Of a stretch of DNA of 56,498 bases, positions 9,293 to 18,170 are shown in pieces; within the stretch, counting starts at the first letter, position 1, and each line of letters begins with the position of its first letter. The translations under genes and the position numbers were made by a program. The DNA is taken from contig JABDKX010000070.1 in NCBI GenBank assembly GCA_013001975.1, positions 1-56,498 of the forward strand, read 5' to 3'. Origin of the DNA: Saprospiraceae bacterium. GTDB taxonomy: Bacteria > Bacteroidota > Bacteroidia > Chitinophagales > Saprospiraceae. The notes under the pieces were generated by a model. That model ran no database searches. It saw nothing but the letters and a program-made list of their open reading frames with translations, and was not told the origin of the DNA.

Positions 9293-10471
9293 ATGTTAGG
9301 TGATCAAATCAATGCTAAAAGGCTATATACCCCCATCTTTATTCTACTTTGTTTAAGTCAAGTATTGTTTTCAGCAAGTTTTAATATGATAATACCGGAA
9401 CTTCCTGAATATTTAAGATCGATTGGAGGAGAGGATTATATTGGAATGATAATCGCTCTTTTTACATTAACCGCAGGATTGTCACGACCATTCAGTGGTA
9501 AACTAACGGATACAATAGGTCGAATGCCTGTTCAAATTATTGGAACTTTAGTTTGTGTATTTGCCAGCTTGCTTTATCCATTTGCTTCTTCCGTCTTCGT
9601 ATTTCTACTATTAAGGTTGTTTCATGGTTTTTCAACTGGCTTTAAACCAACAGGCACATCGGCTTACTTAGCTGATATAGTTCCAATAAACAGACGAGGT
9701 GAGGCCATGGGTATCCTTGGGATAAGCATGAATTTGGGGGCATCTGTTTCACCTCCTTTTGGAAGCTATATCGCCAATAATTTTGGATTAGACGCAATGT
9801 TTTATACGTCATCTGGCATTGCTTTAATCTCAGTTATTATCCTTTTAAATATGAAAGAGACTTTGGATAATAAGCAAAAGTTTAAATTAGAATTACTGAA
9901 ATTAAATAGAACAGAAATTATTGATAAGTCAGCCATTCCTCCATCAATATTAGCATTTTTCGTTTATGGAGGGATTGGTGTATTGCTCACAATTTGCCCA
10001 GATCAATGTGATTATTATGGCTTATCAAACAAAGGAATATTTTTCACAAGTTTCACAGTCATGTCTATCTTATCAAGATTGGTTGCCGGCAAAGCTTCGG
10101 ATAAATATGGAAGAACAAAAGTGCTCATTTGGTCAATATTCTTTTTAATCATTTCGCTTGTTTCATTTCATTTTGTCAACTCTGGAGCTTCCTTACTTAT
10201 TGCAACAGGCGGATTAGGATTTGCAATGGGTTTATCATCGCCAGCTGTTTTTGCTTGGGCCATAGATAGGTGTGAAGATCAAAACAGAGGAAAAGCATTA
10301 GCAACAGTTTTTATAGCATTGGAAATAAGTATTGGGTTGGGCGCTGTGATGGCTGGCTGGATTTATGATAGTAATCCATTAAATTTTGGAAAGGTGTTTT
10401 TAATATTGGCTGCAATAACTTGTGTGGGATTGATTTACCTTATTTGGTTTAGGAGAAACGAAAGGACCTGA
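9293..10471 (+). CDS. MFS transporter, drug/metabolite type
   Basis: 392 aa with about 12 hydrophobic segments. The family loop motif appears as GKLTDTIGRMPVQ after TM2 and again as GKASDKYGRTKVL in the second half, both the D-R-G-R type of loop 2-3/8-9 in major facilitator proteins. It resembles efflux or sugar-type MFS exporters; substrate unknown. The ATG at 9293 lies 4 nt after CATCTTTG (one mismatch to the -7 consensus) with TTG at 9261-9263, suggesting a near-leaderless mRNA. The last codons AGG ACC TGA belong to the palindrome at 10463-10479, so the C-terminus and stop were supplied by the REP element. The final residues may therefore differ from relatives. Confidence 0.88.
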   Translation: MLGDQINAKRLYTPIFILLCLSQVLFSASFNMIIPELPEYLRSIGGEDYIGMIIALFTLTAGLSRPFSGKLTDTIGRMPVQIIGTLVCVFASLLYPFASSVFVFLLLRLFHGFSTGFKPTGTSAYLADIVPINRRGEAMGILGISMNLGASVSPPFGSYIANNFGLDAMFYTSSGIALISVIILLNMKETLDNKQKFKLELLKLNRTEIIDKSAIPPSILAFFVYGGIGVLLTICPDQCDYYGLSNKGIFFTSFTVMSILSRLVAGKASDKYGRTKVLIWSIFFLIISLVSFHFVNSGASLLIATGGLGFAMGLSSPAVFAWAIDRCEDQNRGKALATVFIALEISIGLGAVMAGWIYDSNPLNFGKVFLILAAITCVGLIYLIWFRRNERT

Positions 10472-10510
10472 CAGGTCCTATAACCTGACAGGTTATACAA
10501 CCTGTCAGGT
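10463..10510. repeat. Cluster of three REP palindromes flanking the RAYT gene
   Basis: Three palindromes share the core CCTG(A/T)CAGG: 10463-10479 (AGGACCTG, A, CAGGTCCT), 10479-10497 (TATAACCTG, A, CAGGTTATA) and 10500-10510 (ACCTG, T, CAGGT). The first two have a central A and the third a central T, so the third is in the opposite orientation. A fourth copy lies at 11170-11188, on the other side of the transposase gene. The first copy overlaps the last three codons of the MFS gene. Confidence 0.92.
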
Positions 10511-10513
10511 CCT

Positions 10514-11152
10514 CTAATCAGTAGGCAATAATTTTTGATTATGAAATTCTTGAAAATTATCTCTTCCTCCAAACAACTTTATTACTTTGTCTGTATCAAT
10601 AATTGATTTTTCGTTTATCCATATCTCATTATAACTATTCCATTCATGAGACATAAAGTCATCTACAATTCCATGATGTCTTGCATTATGGTGTAAATAA
10701 TAGATTTTAAGTTTGAATGCAAATTCTAAATCTATTTGTGACCTTTTAAATGGCCTATTAAAAAGGTTTCCTTTTCTGTTATTCTTTTTGTTAATTGACT
10801 TGGTATAGCAATTAAACATCCTTGAAAACTGATGAGAAACTAAACAATGTAGAGATTCTTGGTTAAAATCACTATCTAGAAATAACTTCATTATAGATGT
10901 TCTATTTTTAGGGTGAATTTTTATTAAAGAATTTCGAATTACTTTCTCATTTTTAATTTTAATACATAGATGAAAGTGATTATCTAGAATGGAATATGCA
11001 AAAACATCTAATACTATTTGGAGATATTGCTTCGTCAAACTTATAAAATAAAACTTGTCTTCATCGTCTGAAAATAGGTCTTCTTTATTGTTTGTTCTAT
11101 TATAAACATGATAATATAACTCTGGTTTGAAAGTTGCTAATGTGTTGTTCAA
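10514..11152 (-). CDS. REP-associated tyrosine transposase (RAYT, Y1/IS200-like)
   Basis: About 212 aa from TTG 11152. The frame is open to 11278, but that part would translate the REP palindrome and overlap comM. The protein shows the Y1 fold: YYHVYNRTNNKEDLF near the start, the HUH-type metal motif as DNHFHLCIK, and then the region FNCYTKSINKKNNRKGNLF, which holds the catalytic tyrosine in RAYTs. Enzymes of this group cut and rejoin single-stranded REP hairpins. The gene is bounded on both sides by matching palindromes within 20-40 nt, the hallmark of a RAYT with its REPs. All expected motifs are present, so it may be active. It is inserted between the convergent MFS and comM genes. Confidence 0.88.
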   Translation of the reverse strand: MNNTLATFKPELYYHVYNRTNNKEDLFSDDEDKFYFISLTKQYLQIVLDVFAYSILDNHFHLCIKIKNEKVIRNSLIKIHPKNRTSIMKLFLDSDFNQESLHCLVSHQFSRMFNCYTKSINKKNNRKGNLFNRPFKRSQIDLEFAFKLKIYYLHHNARHHGIVDDFMSHEWNSYNEIWINEKSIIDTDKVIKLFGGRDNFQEFHNQKLLPTD

Positions 11153-11169
11153 AATAATATTTTTTATTA

Positions 11170-11188
11170 GAGGACCTGTCAGGTCCTC
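11170..11188. repeat. REP palindrome on the distal side of the RAYT gene
   Basis: GAGGACCTG, T, CAGGTCCTC is a perfect 19-nt palindrome with the same core as the cluster at 10463-10510, here with a central T (inverted relative to the first copy). It lies upstream of the RAYT start and 22 nt from the comM stop. Confidence 0.92.
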
Positions 11189-11210
11189 CAGTTTAAAATA
11201 AAAGATAATC

Positions 11211-12767
11211 CTAACCTGCCCAACCCTCTCGATCCAAACTTCTGTATTGTATCGCTTCTGCCAGATGCTCAACTTCAATTTGTTTACTATCGACTAAATC
11301 TGCGATTGTACGTGCAACTTTTAAAATACGATCATAAGCTCTTGCAGATAGTTGGAGTTTTTTCATAGCTGTTTTTAAGAGCGTTTTACCAGCTGAATTT
11401 ATTTGACAAACATCTCTGATCATCCTACTTGTCATTTGAGCATTAGAGTGAACATTTGAAAATGTTTGATATCTCTTGGATTGAATTTGTCTGGCATTCA
11501 CAACGCGACGCGCAATATCCTTACTGTTAATTGTAGCGGGTTGATATTTTGCTAATTCTTCGTAAGAAACAGGAGTGACTTCAACATGTAAATCTATGCG
11601 ATCCAATAATGGACCAGAGATTTTATTCAAATATTTTTTAACAATACCTGGGCCACACATACAATCTTTTTCAGGATGATTGTAGTATCCACATGGACAA
11701 GGATTCATAGACGCGATCAACATAAAACTTGCTGGATAATCTACAGAAATTCTGGCACGAGAAATGGTTACTTTTCTTTGTTCCATAGGTTGCCTCATCA
11801 CTTCCAATACTGAGCGTTTAAATTCTGGTAATTCATCTAAAAAAAGAACACCGTTATGAGATAAGGAAATTTCTCCAGGATTGGGATTTGAACCGCCACC
11901 GACTAAGGCAACATCACTTATAGTATGATGAGGAGACCTGAATGGTCTTGTTTTTACTAATGCTGATTTCTGATCTAATAACCCAGCTACAGAATGAATT
12001 TTAGTCGTTTCCAATGCTTCATTTAGATCTAATGGAGGAAGGATTGTAGGCAGACGTCTTGCAAGCATTGTTTTTCCAGCACCAGGTGGACCAATTAAAA
12101 TAGCATTATGACTTCCAGCAGCAGCAATTTCCAATGCCCGCTTTATATTCTCTTGTCCTTTGACATCAGCAAAATCTACTTTGTACTTATCTTCATTTAA
12201 ATCTAAATCAGATGTATCTGTTTTCAAATATAAATTTGATTTTCCATCACTTTCAATGACAGCAACAGCATCTTTTAAATTTTCAACACCATAGATGTTT
12301 AATCCTTCAACTATGGAAGCTTCTTTTGCATTTTGAAAAGGAAGAATTAAGCCTTTTACATTCTCGTTTCTTGCTTGTATGGCAATAGGGAGAGCACCCT
12401 TTATTGGCCTTAAATTTCCATCTAACGCCAGCTCTCCCATAATCATATATTCAGAAATAACTTGATCATCCAATTGTCCTGTTGCCGATAATATTGCTAG
12501 TGCGATAGGAAGATCATAAGAAGAGCCTTCTTTTCGAATGTTGGCAGGAGCTAAATTGACAATAGTCCTTAACCGCATAATTCTAAAGCCTATATTTTTA
12601 ATAGCAGCTTCAATCCTTTGGAATCCCTCAGAAACAGCTTTGTCTGGAAGTCCTACGACATAAAACATTTGTTTTCCAGCAGCAACAGTTCCTCCTGTAT
12701 TTACTTCAACAGCTATTGTTTGAGCTTCTACACCTTGCACTGCTGCAGCATTTGTTTTTACGAGCAT
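11211..12767 (-). CDS. comM: YifB/ComM-family AAA+ ATPase (Mg-chelatase-like)
   Basis: 518 aa, full length for the family. The N-terminal ChlI-like (Lon S5-fold) domain covers residues 1-170. The AAA+ core has Walker A GPPGAGKT at 226-233 and Walker B VLFLDELPEF near 300. The C-terminal Mg_chelatase_C region has a Cys cluster (NPCPCGYYNHPEKDCMCG) and a helical end finishing RSLDREGWAG. ComM is a branch-migration helicase that helps integrate taken-up DNA during natural transformation. Single gene with ATG at 12767; its 3' end is close to the REP/RAYT element, but the C-terminal motif is intact, so the insertion did not damage it. Confidence 0.93.
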   Translation of the reverse strand: MLVKTNAAAVQGVEAQTIAVEVNTGGTVAAGKQMFYVVGLPDKAVSEGFQRIEAAIKNIGFRIMRLRTIVNLAPANIRKEGSSYDLPIALAILSATGQLDDQVISEYMIMGELALDGNLRPIKGALPIAIQARNENVKGLILPFQNAKEASIVEGLNIYGVENLKDAVAVIESDGKSNLYLKTDTSDLDLNEDKYKVDFADVKGQENIKRALEIAAAGSHNAILIGPPGAGKTMLARRLPTILPPLDLNEALETTKIHSVAGLLDQKSALVKTRPFRSPHHTISDVALVGGGSNPNPGEISLSHNGVLFLDELPEFKRSVLEVMRQPMEQRKVTISRARISVDYPASFMLIASMNPCPCGYYNHPEKDCMCGPGIVKKYLNKISGPLLDRIDLHVEVTPVSYEELAKYQPATINSKDIARRVVNARQIQSKRYQTFSNVHSNAQMTSRMIRDVCQINSAGKTLLKTAMKKLQLSARAYDRILKVARTIADLVDSKQIEVEHLAEAIQYRSLDREGWAG

Positions 12768-12920
12768 GATTAATCATTGTACTCTTATATGAAAAACATG
12801 CTCTTAGGTAAACAAGATTTTTATTTTTTTTCAGTTTTATTCAGAACATTTTAAGAACCTGAACTTTATCTTTAAAAGGAAGTTTTGGTTTAGAAGATAG
12901 ATTATAAACATTTATTGAAA

Positions 12921-12928
12921 TACATTTG
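12921..12928 (+). promoter_or_regulatory. -7 box upstream of the ferredoxin reductase gene
   Basis: TACATTTG fits TAnnTTTG and ends 38 nt before the ATG at 12967. No TTG at the proper spacing was found, so it is a partial match. Confidence 0.4.
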
Positions 12929-12966
12929 CACACAATTATGTTTTCTTCTAGCTGTAAAAATAGAAA

Positions 12967-13974
12967 ATGATAAAAACAGATATATTAATTGTTGGGGCCG
13001 GACCATGTGGATTATTTGCTGTATTTGAAGCAGGCTTACTAAAATTAAGGTGCCATTTAGTGGATGCCTTACCTCAGGTAGGTGGACAGTTAAGTGAAAT
13101 TTATCCTAAAAAACCGATTTACGATATTCCCGGTTTCCCATCGATTTTGGCAGGAGACTTAGTCGATAACTTAATGGAACAAATCAAACCATTTAAACCA
13201 ACTTTTACATTGGGAGAAAGGCTTGAAACAATCGAACAAACTGGTGACAAAGAATATACTGCAACAACTAATAAAGGAACTCAGATTCAAGCACCTGTCA
13301 TTGCTATTGCAGGTGGCTTAGGATGCTTTGAACCAAGAAAACCACCTATCGAAAACTTAGCTAACTTTGAAGATAAAGGGGTTGATTATATTGTTAAAGA
13401 TCCTGAAAAATTTAGAGGGAAAAAATTACTCATTGCAGGAGGTGGAGATTCTGCCTTGGATTGGACGATCGAATTGGCAAGCGTTGCTAAAGATATAACG
13501 CTTATTCACAGACGCTCATCATTTCGAGGAGCGCTAGATAGCGTAGATAAAGTCATGGCATTGGCTAATGAAAAGAAAATTAATTTGATCACCGAAGCTC
13601 AAGCTGTTGGCGTAAATGGTAATGGGGTACTAAAAGAAGTCATTATTAAATCTAAATCTAATGGTGAATTTGCTTTGGAAGTAGACAACTTTATTCCTCT
13701 TTTTGGCTTATCACCAAAGTTGGGACCAATTGCAGATTGGGGTTTGTCTATTAATAGAAGCGCTATTGAAGTGAATACCGAAGATTACAGTACAAACAAA
13801 GAAGGGATATATGCAATTGGTGATATAAATACTTATCCTGGGAAACTTAAATTAATTCTATGTGGTTTCCATGAAGGAACCTTGATGGTACAATCCGCTT
13901 TTAAGTATATTTATCCAGACCAAAAATTAAGTTTTAAATATACTACAGTAACAGGTATAACAGGCGTAGAATAA
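12967..13974 (+). CDS. Ferredoxin--NADP+ reductase, thioredoxin-reductase-like type
   Basis: 335 aa. The FAD-binding motif is VGAGPCG at residues 7-13 and the NAD(P)-binding motif is AGGGDSALD near 158-166, with YAIGDINTYPGKLKLI near the end. There is no CxxC redox pair, which separates it from thioredoxin reductase and fits the YumC-type FNR found in Bacillus and Bacteroidota. It moves electrons between NADPH and ferredoxin or flavodoxin. The ferredoxin gene starts 1 nt after its stop, so the two probably form a redox pair encoded as one transcript. Confidence 0.9.
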   Translation: MIKTDILIVGAGPCGLFAVFEAGLLKLRCHLVDALPQVGGQLSEIYPKKPIYDIPGFPSILAGDLVDNLMEQIKPFKPTFTLGERLETIEQTGDKEYTATTNKGTQIQAPVIAIAGGLGCFEPRKPPIENLANFEDKGVDYIVKDPEKFRGKKLLIAGGGDSALDWTIELASVAKDITLIHRRSSFRGALDSVDKVMALANEKKINLITEAQAVGVNGNGVLKEVIIKSKSNGEFALEVDNFIPLFGLSPKLGPIADWGLSINRSAIEVNTEDYSTNKEGIYAIGDINTYPGKLKLILCGFHEGTLMVQSAFKYIYPDQKLSFKYTTVTGITGVE

Positions 13975-13975
13975 G

Positions 13976-14302
13976 TTGGAAGATATAATAACAATAACAG
14001 TAAAAGACAGGGACGGAGAAATGCATAAGTTGGAAGCTCCTACCGACATGAGTTTTAATTTAATGGAAATTATAAAGGCACATGACTTACCTGTAGAGGG
14101 AACATGTGGCGGAATGGCTTTATGTGCTTCTTGTCATTGCTACGTTAAATCAAACCACGAATTATCAGAGCCTTCAGAAGATGAAGAAGATATGTTGGAC
14201 CAAGCTTTCTTTGTAGAAGATAACAGCAGATTAAGCTGCCAAATAAAGATTACTGAAGAATTGGAAGGACTTGAAATTGAATTAGCACCTGTCAATGACT
14301 AA
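13976..14302 (+). CDS. Adrenodoxin-type [2Fe-2S] ferredoxin
   Basis: 108 aa from TTG at 13976, one base after the reductase stop; the next in-frame ATG would remove the first beta strand. Iron-sulfur ligands lie in GTCGGMALCASCHCYV (C-x5-C-x2-C) with the fourth Cys in LSCQI near 87. The acidic helix DEEDMLD is typical of adrenodoxin-like ferredoxins that dock on their reductase. It is the likely electron partner of the FNR encoded just upstream. The final acceptor (a cytochrome P450, a hydroxylase or Fe-S assembly) is not in the window. Confidence 0.9.
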   Translation: MEDIITITVKDRDGEMHKLEAPTDMSFNLMEIIKAHDLPVEGTCGGMALCASCHCYVKSNHELSEPSEDEEDMLDQAFFVEDNSRLSCQIKITEELEGLEIELAPVND

Positions 14303-14316
14303 GTGAAAAGAAATAG

Positions 14317-14345
14317 AAAAGGCTACTTAACTTAAGTAGCCTTTT
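14317..14345. terminator. Bidirectional terminator
   Basis: A 12-bp stem (AAAAGGCTACTT with its complement at 14334-14345) with A-run before and T-run after. It serves the ferredoxin transcript from the left and the small minus-strand gene at 14352 from the right. Confidence 0.88.
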
Positions 14346-14351
14346 TAGTTT

Positions 14352-14639
14352 TTATTTGGCCATTGCCTTTTTTATCATTCCTATGATAGCCATAACAGCA
14401 CCACCTCCAACACCACCACTGCCAACACTACTTAAAATGCTGGTGATATCAAGTCCAGTATCTGCCGCAGCAGCACCTAACTCTGGGTTAATCATGCCTA
14501 ATACAGCACCACCTAATCCTCCACCTGCAATTCCAGCTACAGAATTCCAAAGTGTACCCATAGATGAATTTTTTAATAATGAACCAGCAAGATTTCCGCC
14601 TAAAGCACCACTCGCCAAACTAATAATTGTACCAATCAT
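14352..14639 (-). CDS. Small glycine-rich hydrophobic protein (glycine-zipper-like)
   Basis: 95 aa. It consists of three Gly/Ala-rich hydrophobic stretches (for example SGALGGNLAG, AGGGLGGAVLG and GSGGVGGGAVM) in a glycine-zipper-like spacing and ends in KKAMAK. Similar short proteins are widespread in Bacteroidota without a known role. It is probably membrane-inserted; no catalytic motif is present. ATG at 14639. It is a single gene between the ferredoxin terminator and an AT-rich 170-bp gap. Confidence 0.7.
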   Translation of the reverse strand: MIGTIISLASGALGGNLAGSLLKNSSMGTLWNSVAGIAGGGLGGAVLGMINPELGAAAADTGLDITSILSSVGSGGVGGGAVMAIIGMIKKAMAK

Positions 14640-14827
14640 CGTTTTATTTTGTTAGTTAGTTAATATACGAACAGAACAAATATATAATTTAAATATTACA
14701 ATATATAAATTTTGTATAATATCTGTATTTCGGTATATTATTAGATAGTCTTTAAATTTATTTAACAATACGATTATTTAATTTTACTTAGTTTTCAATT
14801 TTATTGATCCCAAACGTTTAAAATACC

Positions 14828-17800
14828 ATGGAAAAGATTTCCTGTTTTATTTTATTTTTTACAAATCATATTCAACTAAATTGTTTGATTTGGTTGACTT
14901 GTATTATAACTTTTAGTTATTCTTCCCATGCTCAAAAGCTTTGTATCATTGATAATATTCATGGTCTTGAGAGTTCTAAAGATCCTAAATGTCATGCGAC
15001 GGCTAATCGACTTGAAAATTTCATGTACGGAACACCTCTTGATGATGCAACAAGAGAGACAAAAGTTGAATTACAAAAAAAACTAATCTTATATATTTGG
15101 AACTTAGCAACTAAAAAAAGCAATGAATTAAAATCGGATACTATTACGGAAGATATTTTAGCAGAAATAATTAATCCTTTATGTGACTTTGGTTCATTAA
15201 AAACAGGTGATTTTTATTTTGTTCTTGGTGAGAATGTATTAACAATTGCAAAAAATGATCTGAGACAATACACTTCTGTTGCATATTCTTTGCGTGCAAT
15301 GTTATCGGTAGAACAAGATTTTTTATTTAATCCAAATTGGAACCTTACGCCACTTTCTTACGAAGCCACCAGTAAGATTAAATTATTCGTTGATATGGCA
15401 ACTTTGGCTTCTCTTAAATTATCAGATCAGTACGCCAGACAAGAAAATGCAAGATTTCTAACACCAAGTTATTTTAAAAGAGCTTGGGATTTGATATTTA
15501 AGAAAAGCCAGCAAAAAGAATTTATTAAAAGTCAGTACCCTAAAATAAACGCCACTTCAGAAGCGAAAAATGATTATACAACGATCAAGCAAATTATAAA
15601 TCAAAAGATTGCTTCTTATAATAATTATAATGAAATCAGCCTTCCAATCTTATTAAGAAACATTCAAGTTTATTTTGCCAGACATCGTTGGCCAAGTGAT
15701 ACCGAAGCTTCAGATAAATTGAAAAGTTACCTTATAGAATCATTGGTATTTTTGTCGTCTGACATCATAAAAAGAGCAGATATTTATGCTGACGAAACCA
15801 GTGATTTATATATCAGAGCAAATCATTTAAACCAAGCAGCGAACGAGTATTTACCCATTTCAATAAATCAGTTTGAGGATGTCACCTACTTCCCTAAATT
15901 AGAAGAAAAATTAACGATTGAATCTTACGACTTAGATGCTTTTCGCGATAGTGGTTTGCATTGGAAAATTCTTGAATACGCGCTAACCAATTTAGATCCT
16001 CAAACCATTTCAGAATTAGACCCTTTTGCGGCTGAAATCCTTGTTGAAACCGTCGCTCAATGGGCGTTAATAGTTTTGAGGATAACAGGAAACTTTGCTA
16101 TCCAAAATGGAAATGAAGTTATAAATGTGTCCGATATGGAAATGGCATTTCAATATATTCAGGACCTTATTTATAAACATGAAAAAGTAATTTCTGAGCA
16201 AACAAATGAAATTGATAAAATTGCATCTGTAAATTCTGAAGGCACAATCGATGAAAAAATATTTTATGATAAAACAGAAGAAATTGGTATTGATTTTTAT
16301 CATAAGTCATCAGATTGGTTGAGCAGGTTAATCAGAAGTTATGTTGTGAAAGAAAATGAAATTGAAAAAGTTATAAGAATGGCAATACCGCCAGCTTTTG
16401 GCGGATCAGGAGTCGGTGCAGAAGATATTAACAATGATGGGTTTCCTGATTTGCTATTGACAGGAGGAATGGGAAACAAACTATATCTCAATGATAAAAA
16501 TGGAGGCTTTAAGGAAATTACGGAAACTGCTGGTATTAATATTTGGTATGATGATATCAAATCGTATGCTGAAATACGTCAGTGCATTATTGTAGATTTT
16601 AATAATGATGGTTGGCAAGATTTGTTTTTTACTTTAGTCAATGATACACATCAGTTATTTAAAAATATTGATGGGCAACATTTTGATAACGTAACAGCGC
16701 AATCAAATTTTGGTGGAAAAGGAAAAGTTGGTGGTCCTGCAACTGCCTTAGATTTTGATAATGATGGTTTATTAGATATTTATATTGGCTATTTTGGAAA
16801 TTACATCAATGGAGAATTACCTACGTTAGATAGAAATAACCAAAATGGATCTCGGAATGTCCTCTTCAGAAATAAAGGAGAATTTACATTTGAGGAAGTA
16901 AGCCACATCAGTGATAATGAAAGTGATAATGGTTGGACACAAGCTCTTGTTCATTTAGATATTAATCAAGATGGATACCAAGATCTGGTCATCGGAAACG
17001 ACTTTGGTATTAATGCCTATTATATAAATAACCAGGATGGTACTTTTTCTAATAGGAGCAAAGATCTGAATACAAACAAACCATCATACACAATGAGTAT
17101 TGGATCTGCAGATTTAAACAAAGATTTGTTGCCTGATTTATATATTTCAAATATTGTCGTAATGGAAAAAGACGAAAAATATGTATCTCCAACTGGAGAA
17201 ACAAAGATGAATTTCGATCCTAAAAAGATGCAGAATATCAGGACTGTAGAAGCAAATGATTTGTTTATTTCAAATAAAACCAATAATGATTTGCCAAGTT
17301 TTAGTTTATCCCAAAATGTAGGAAGAGGGTATAGCTCAACAGGATGGTCGTGGGATGCTGATTTTTTTGACTTTGATAATGATGGTGATGATGATTTATA
17401 CTGTCTAAATGGTATGAATGACTTCAGAGTATACGGCTCTGAAAACCCATTTTATAATAGTCCTGATGGCTCATCTTTGAACGTGATTTACGCTCAAAGT
17501 AATAAAGAAAAAAATGTGTTTTTTGTAAATGATGGAGGTATGTTAAAAGAACAATCTTCTATTATTGGAGGAGACTTGAACTCAAATTCACGAAGTGCAG
17601 CTTATTTTGATTTAGAAAATGATGGTGATCTTGATATTATTATTAACAACTATCATGACCAAGCTGTTTTTCTAAAAAATGAATCAAAAAGTGAAAATAA
17701 TTGGATAGCAATTAAATTAATTGGTTCTCCAGATGATAATATAAATTTGGATGCAATAGGCACCTCATTAATCGTAACAGGATCAGAAGGATTTCAAAAT

Positions 17801-17989
17801 TGGAGAGAAATTCACAGTACAACAGGTTACTTATCGGTACATCCGAAAGAGCAACATTTTGGCGTTGGAAAATTAAAAAATGTTGATTTGAAAATTAAAT
17901 GGAGTAATGGCAAAGAAGAAACTTTTGAGAATCTAGATGTCAATAATCGGTATGAAATAGTATATGGAGGTAATCCAAAAATCAAATAA
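14828..17989 (+). CDS. Secreted FG-GAP/VCBS propeller protein with ASPIC/UnbV C-terminal domain
   Basis: 1053 aa. A signal peptide (ending SSHAQK, about residue 37) precedes a roughly 450-residue helical region of unknown type. Then come at least seven calcium-binding propeller repeats: DINNDGFPD, DFNNDGWQD, DFDNDGLLD, DINQDGYQD, DLNKDLLPD, DFDNDGDDD and DLENDGDLD. The last 100 residues form an ASPIC/UnbV domain (AIGTSLIVTGSEG ... LKIKWSNGKEE). CRTAC1-like proteins of this build are abundant in Bacteroidota and act at the cell surface; no enzymatic function is established. The long helical N-terminal part is unusual beside the normal propeller-only form. Single gene, preceded by an AT-rich gap. 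Confidence 0.88.
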   Translation: MEKISCFILFFTNHIQLNCLIWLTCIITFSYSSHAQKLCIIDNIHGLESSKDPKCHATANRLENFMYGTPLDDATRETKVELQKKLILYIWNLATKKSNELKSDTITEDILAEIINPLCDFGSLKTGDFYFVLGENVLTIAKNDLRQYTSVAYSLRAMLSVEQDFLFNPNWNLTPLSYEATSKIKLFVDMATLASLKLSDQYARQENARFLTPSYFKRAWDLIFKKSQQKEFIKSQYPKINATSEAKNDYTTIKQIINQKIASYNNYNEISLPILLRNIQVYFARHRWPSDTEASDKLKSYLIESLVFLSSDIIKRADIYADETSDLYIRANHLNQAANEYLPISINQFEDVTYFPKLEEKLTIESYDLDAFRDSGLHWKILEYALTNLDPQTISELDPFAAEILVETVAQWALIVLRITGNFAIQNGNEVINVSDMEMAFQYIQDLIYKHEKVISEQTNEIDKIASVNSEGTIDEKIFYDKTEEIGIDFYHKSSDWLSRLIRSYVVKENEIEKVIRMAIPPAFGGSGVGAEDINNDGFPDLLLTGGMGNKLYLNDKNGGFKEITETAGINIWYDDIKSYAEIRQCIIVDFNNDGWQDLFFTLVNDTHQLFKNIDGQHFDNVTAQSNFGGKGKVGGPATALDFDNDGLLDIYIGYFGNYINGELPTLDRNNQNGSRNVLFRNKGEFTFEEVSHISDNESDNGWTQALVHLDINQDGYQDLVIGNDFGINAYYINNQDGTFSNRSKDLNTNKPSYTMSIGSADLNKDLLPDLYISNIVVMEKDEKYVSPTGETKMNFDPKKMQNIRTVEANDLFISNKTNNDLPSFSLSQNVGRGYSSTGWSWDADFFDFDNDGDDDLYCLNGMNDFRVYGSENPFYNSPDGSSLNVIYAQSNKEKNVFFVNDGGMLKEQSSIIGGDLNSNSRSAAYFDLENDGDLDIIINNYHDQAVFLKNESKSENNWIAIKLIGSPDDNINLDAIGTSLIVTGSEGFQNWREIHSTTGYLSVHPKEQHFGVGKLKNVDLKIKWSNGKEETFENLDVNNRYEIVYGGNPKIK

Positions 17990-18115
17990 TTAGGTTGTCC
18001 CTATTCTTTAGTATTTATAATATTTAGAGTAATAATCTAATCGACATATGATTTCAAAAGTTAAAGAAGCCCAAAACCAGTTAAATGATAGTTAAAAAAG
18101 GGATCATTTCTTTAT

Positions 18116-18123
18116 TACATTTG
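18116..18123 (+). promoter_or_regulatory. -7 box upstream of the TlpA-like gene
   Basis: TACATTTG fits TAnnTTTG and lies 47 nt before the ATG at 18171. The -33 region has GTTAAA rather than TTG, so this is a partial match. Confidence 0.4.
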
Positions 18124-18170
18124 TAGTATAATATAACTTACACACTCAAAATTTATAAAATACATATAAA

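Noticed and set aside
11153-11278. Longer N-terminus of the RAYT gene up to 11278
   Set aside because: It would translate through the REP palindrome and overlap comM; the family N-terminus starts near the TTG at 11152.
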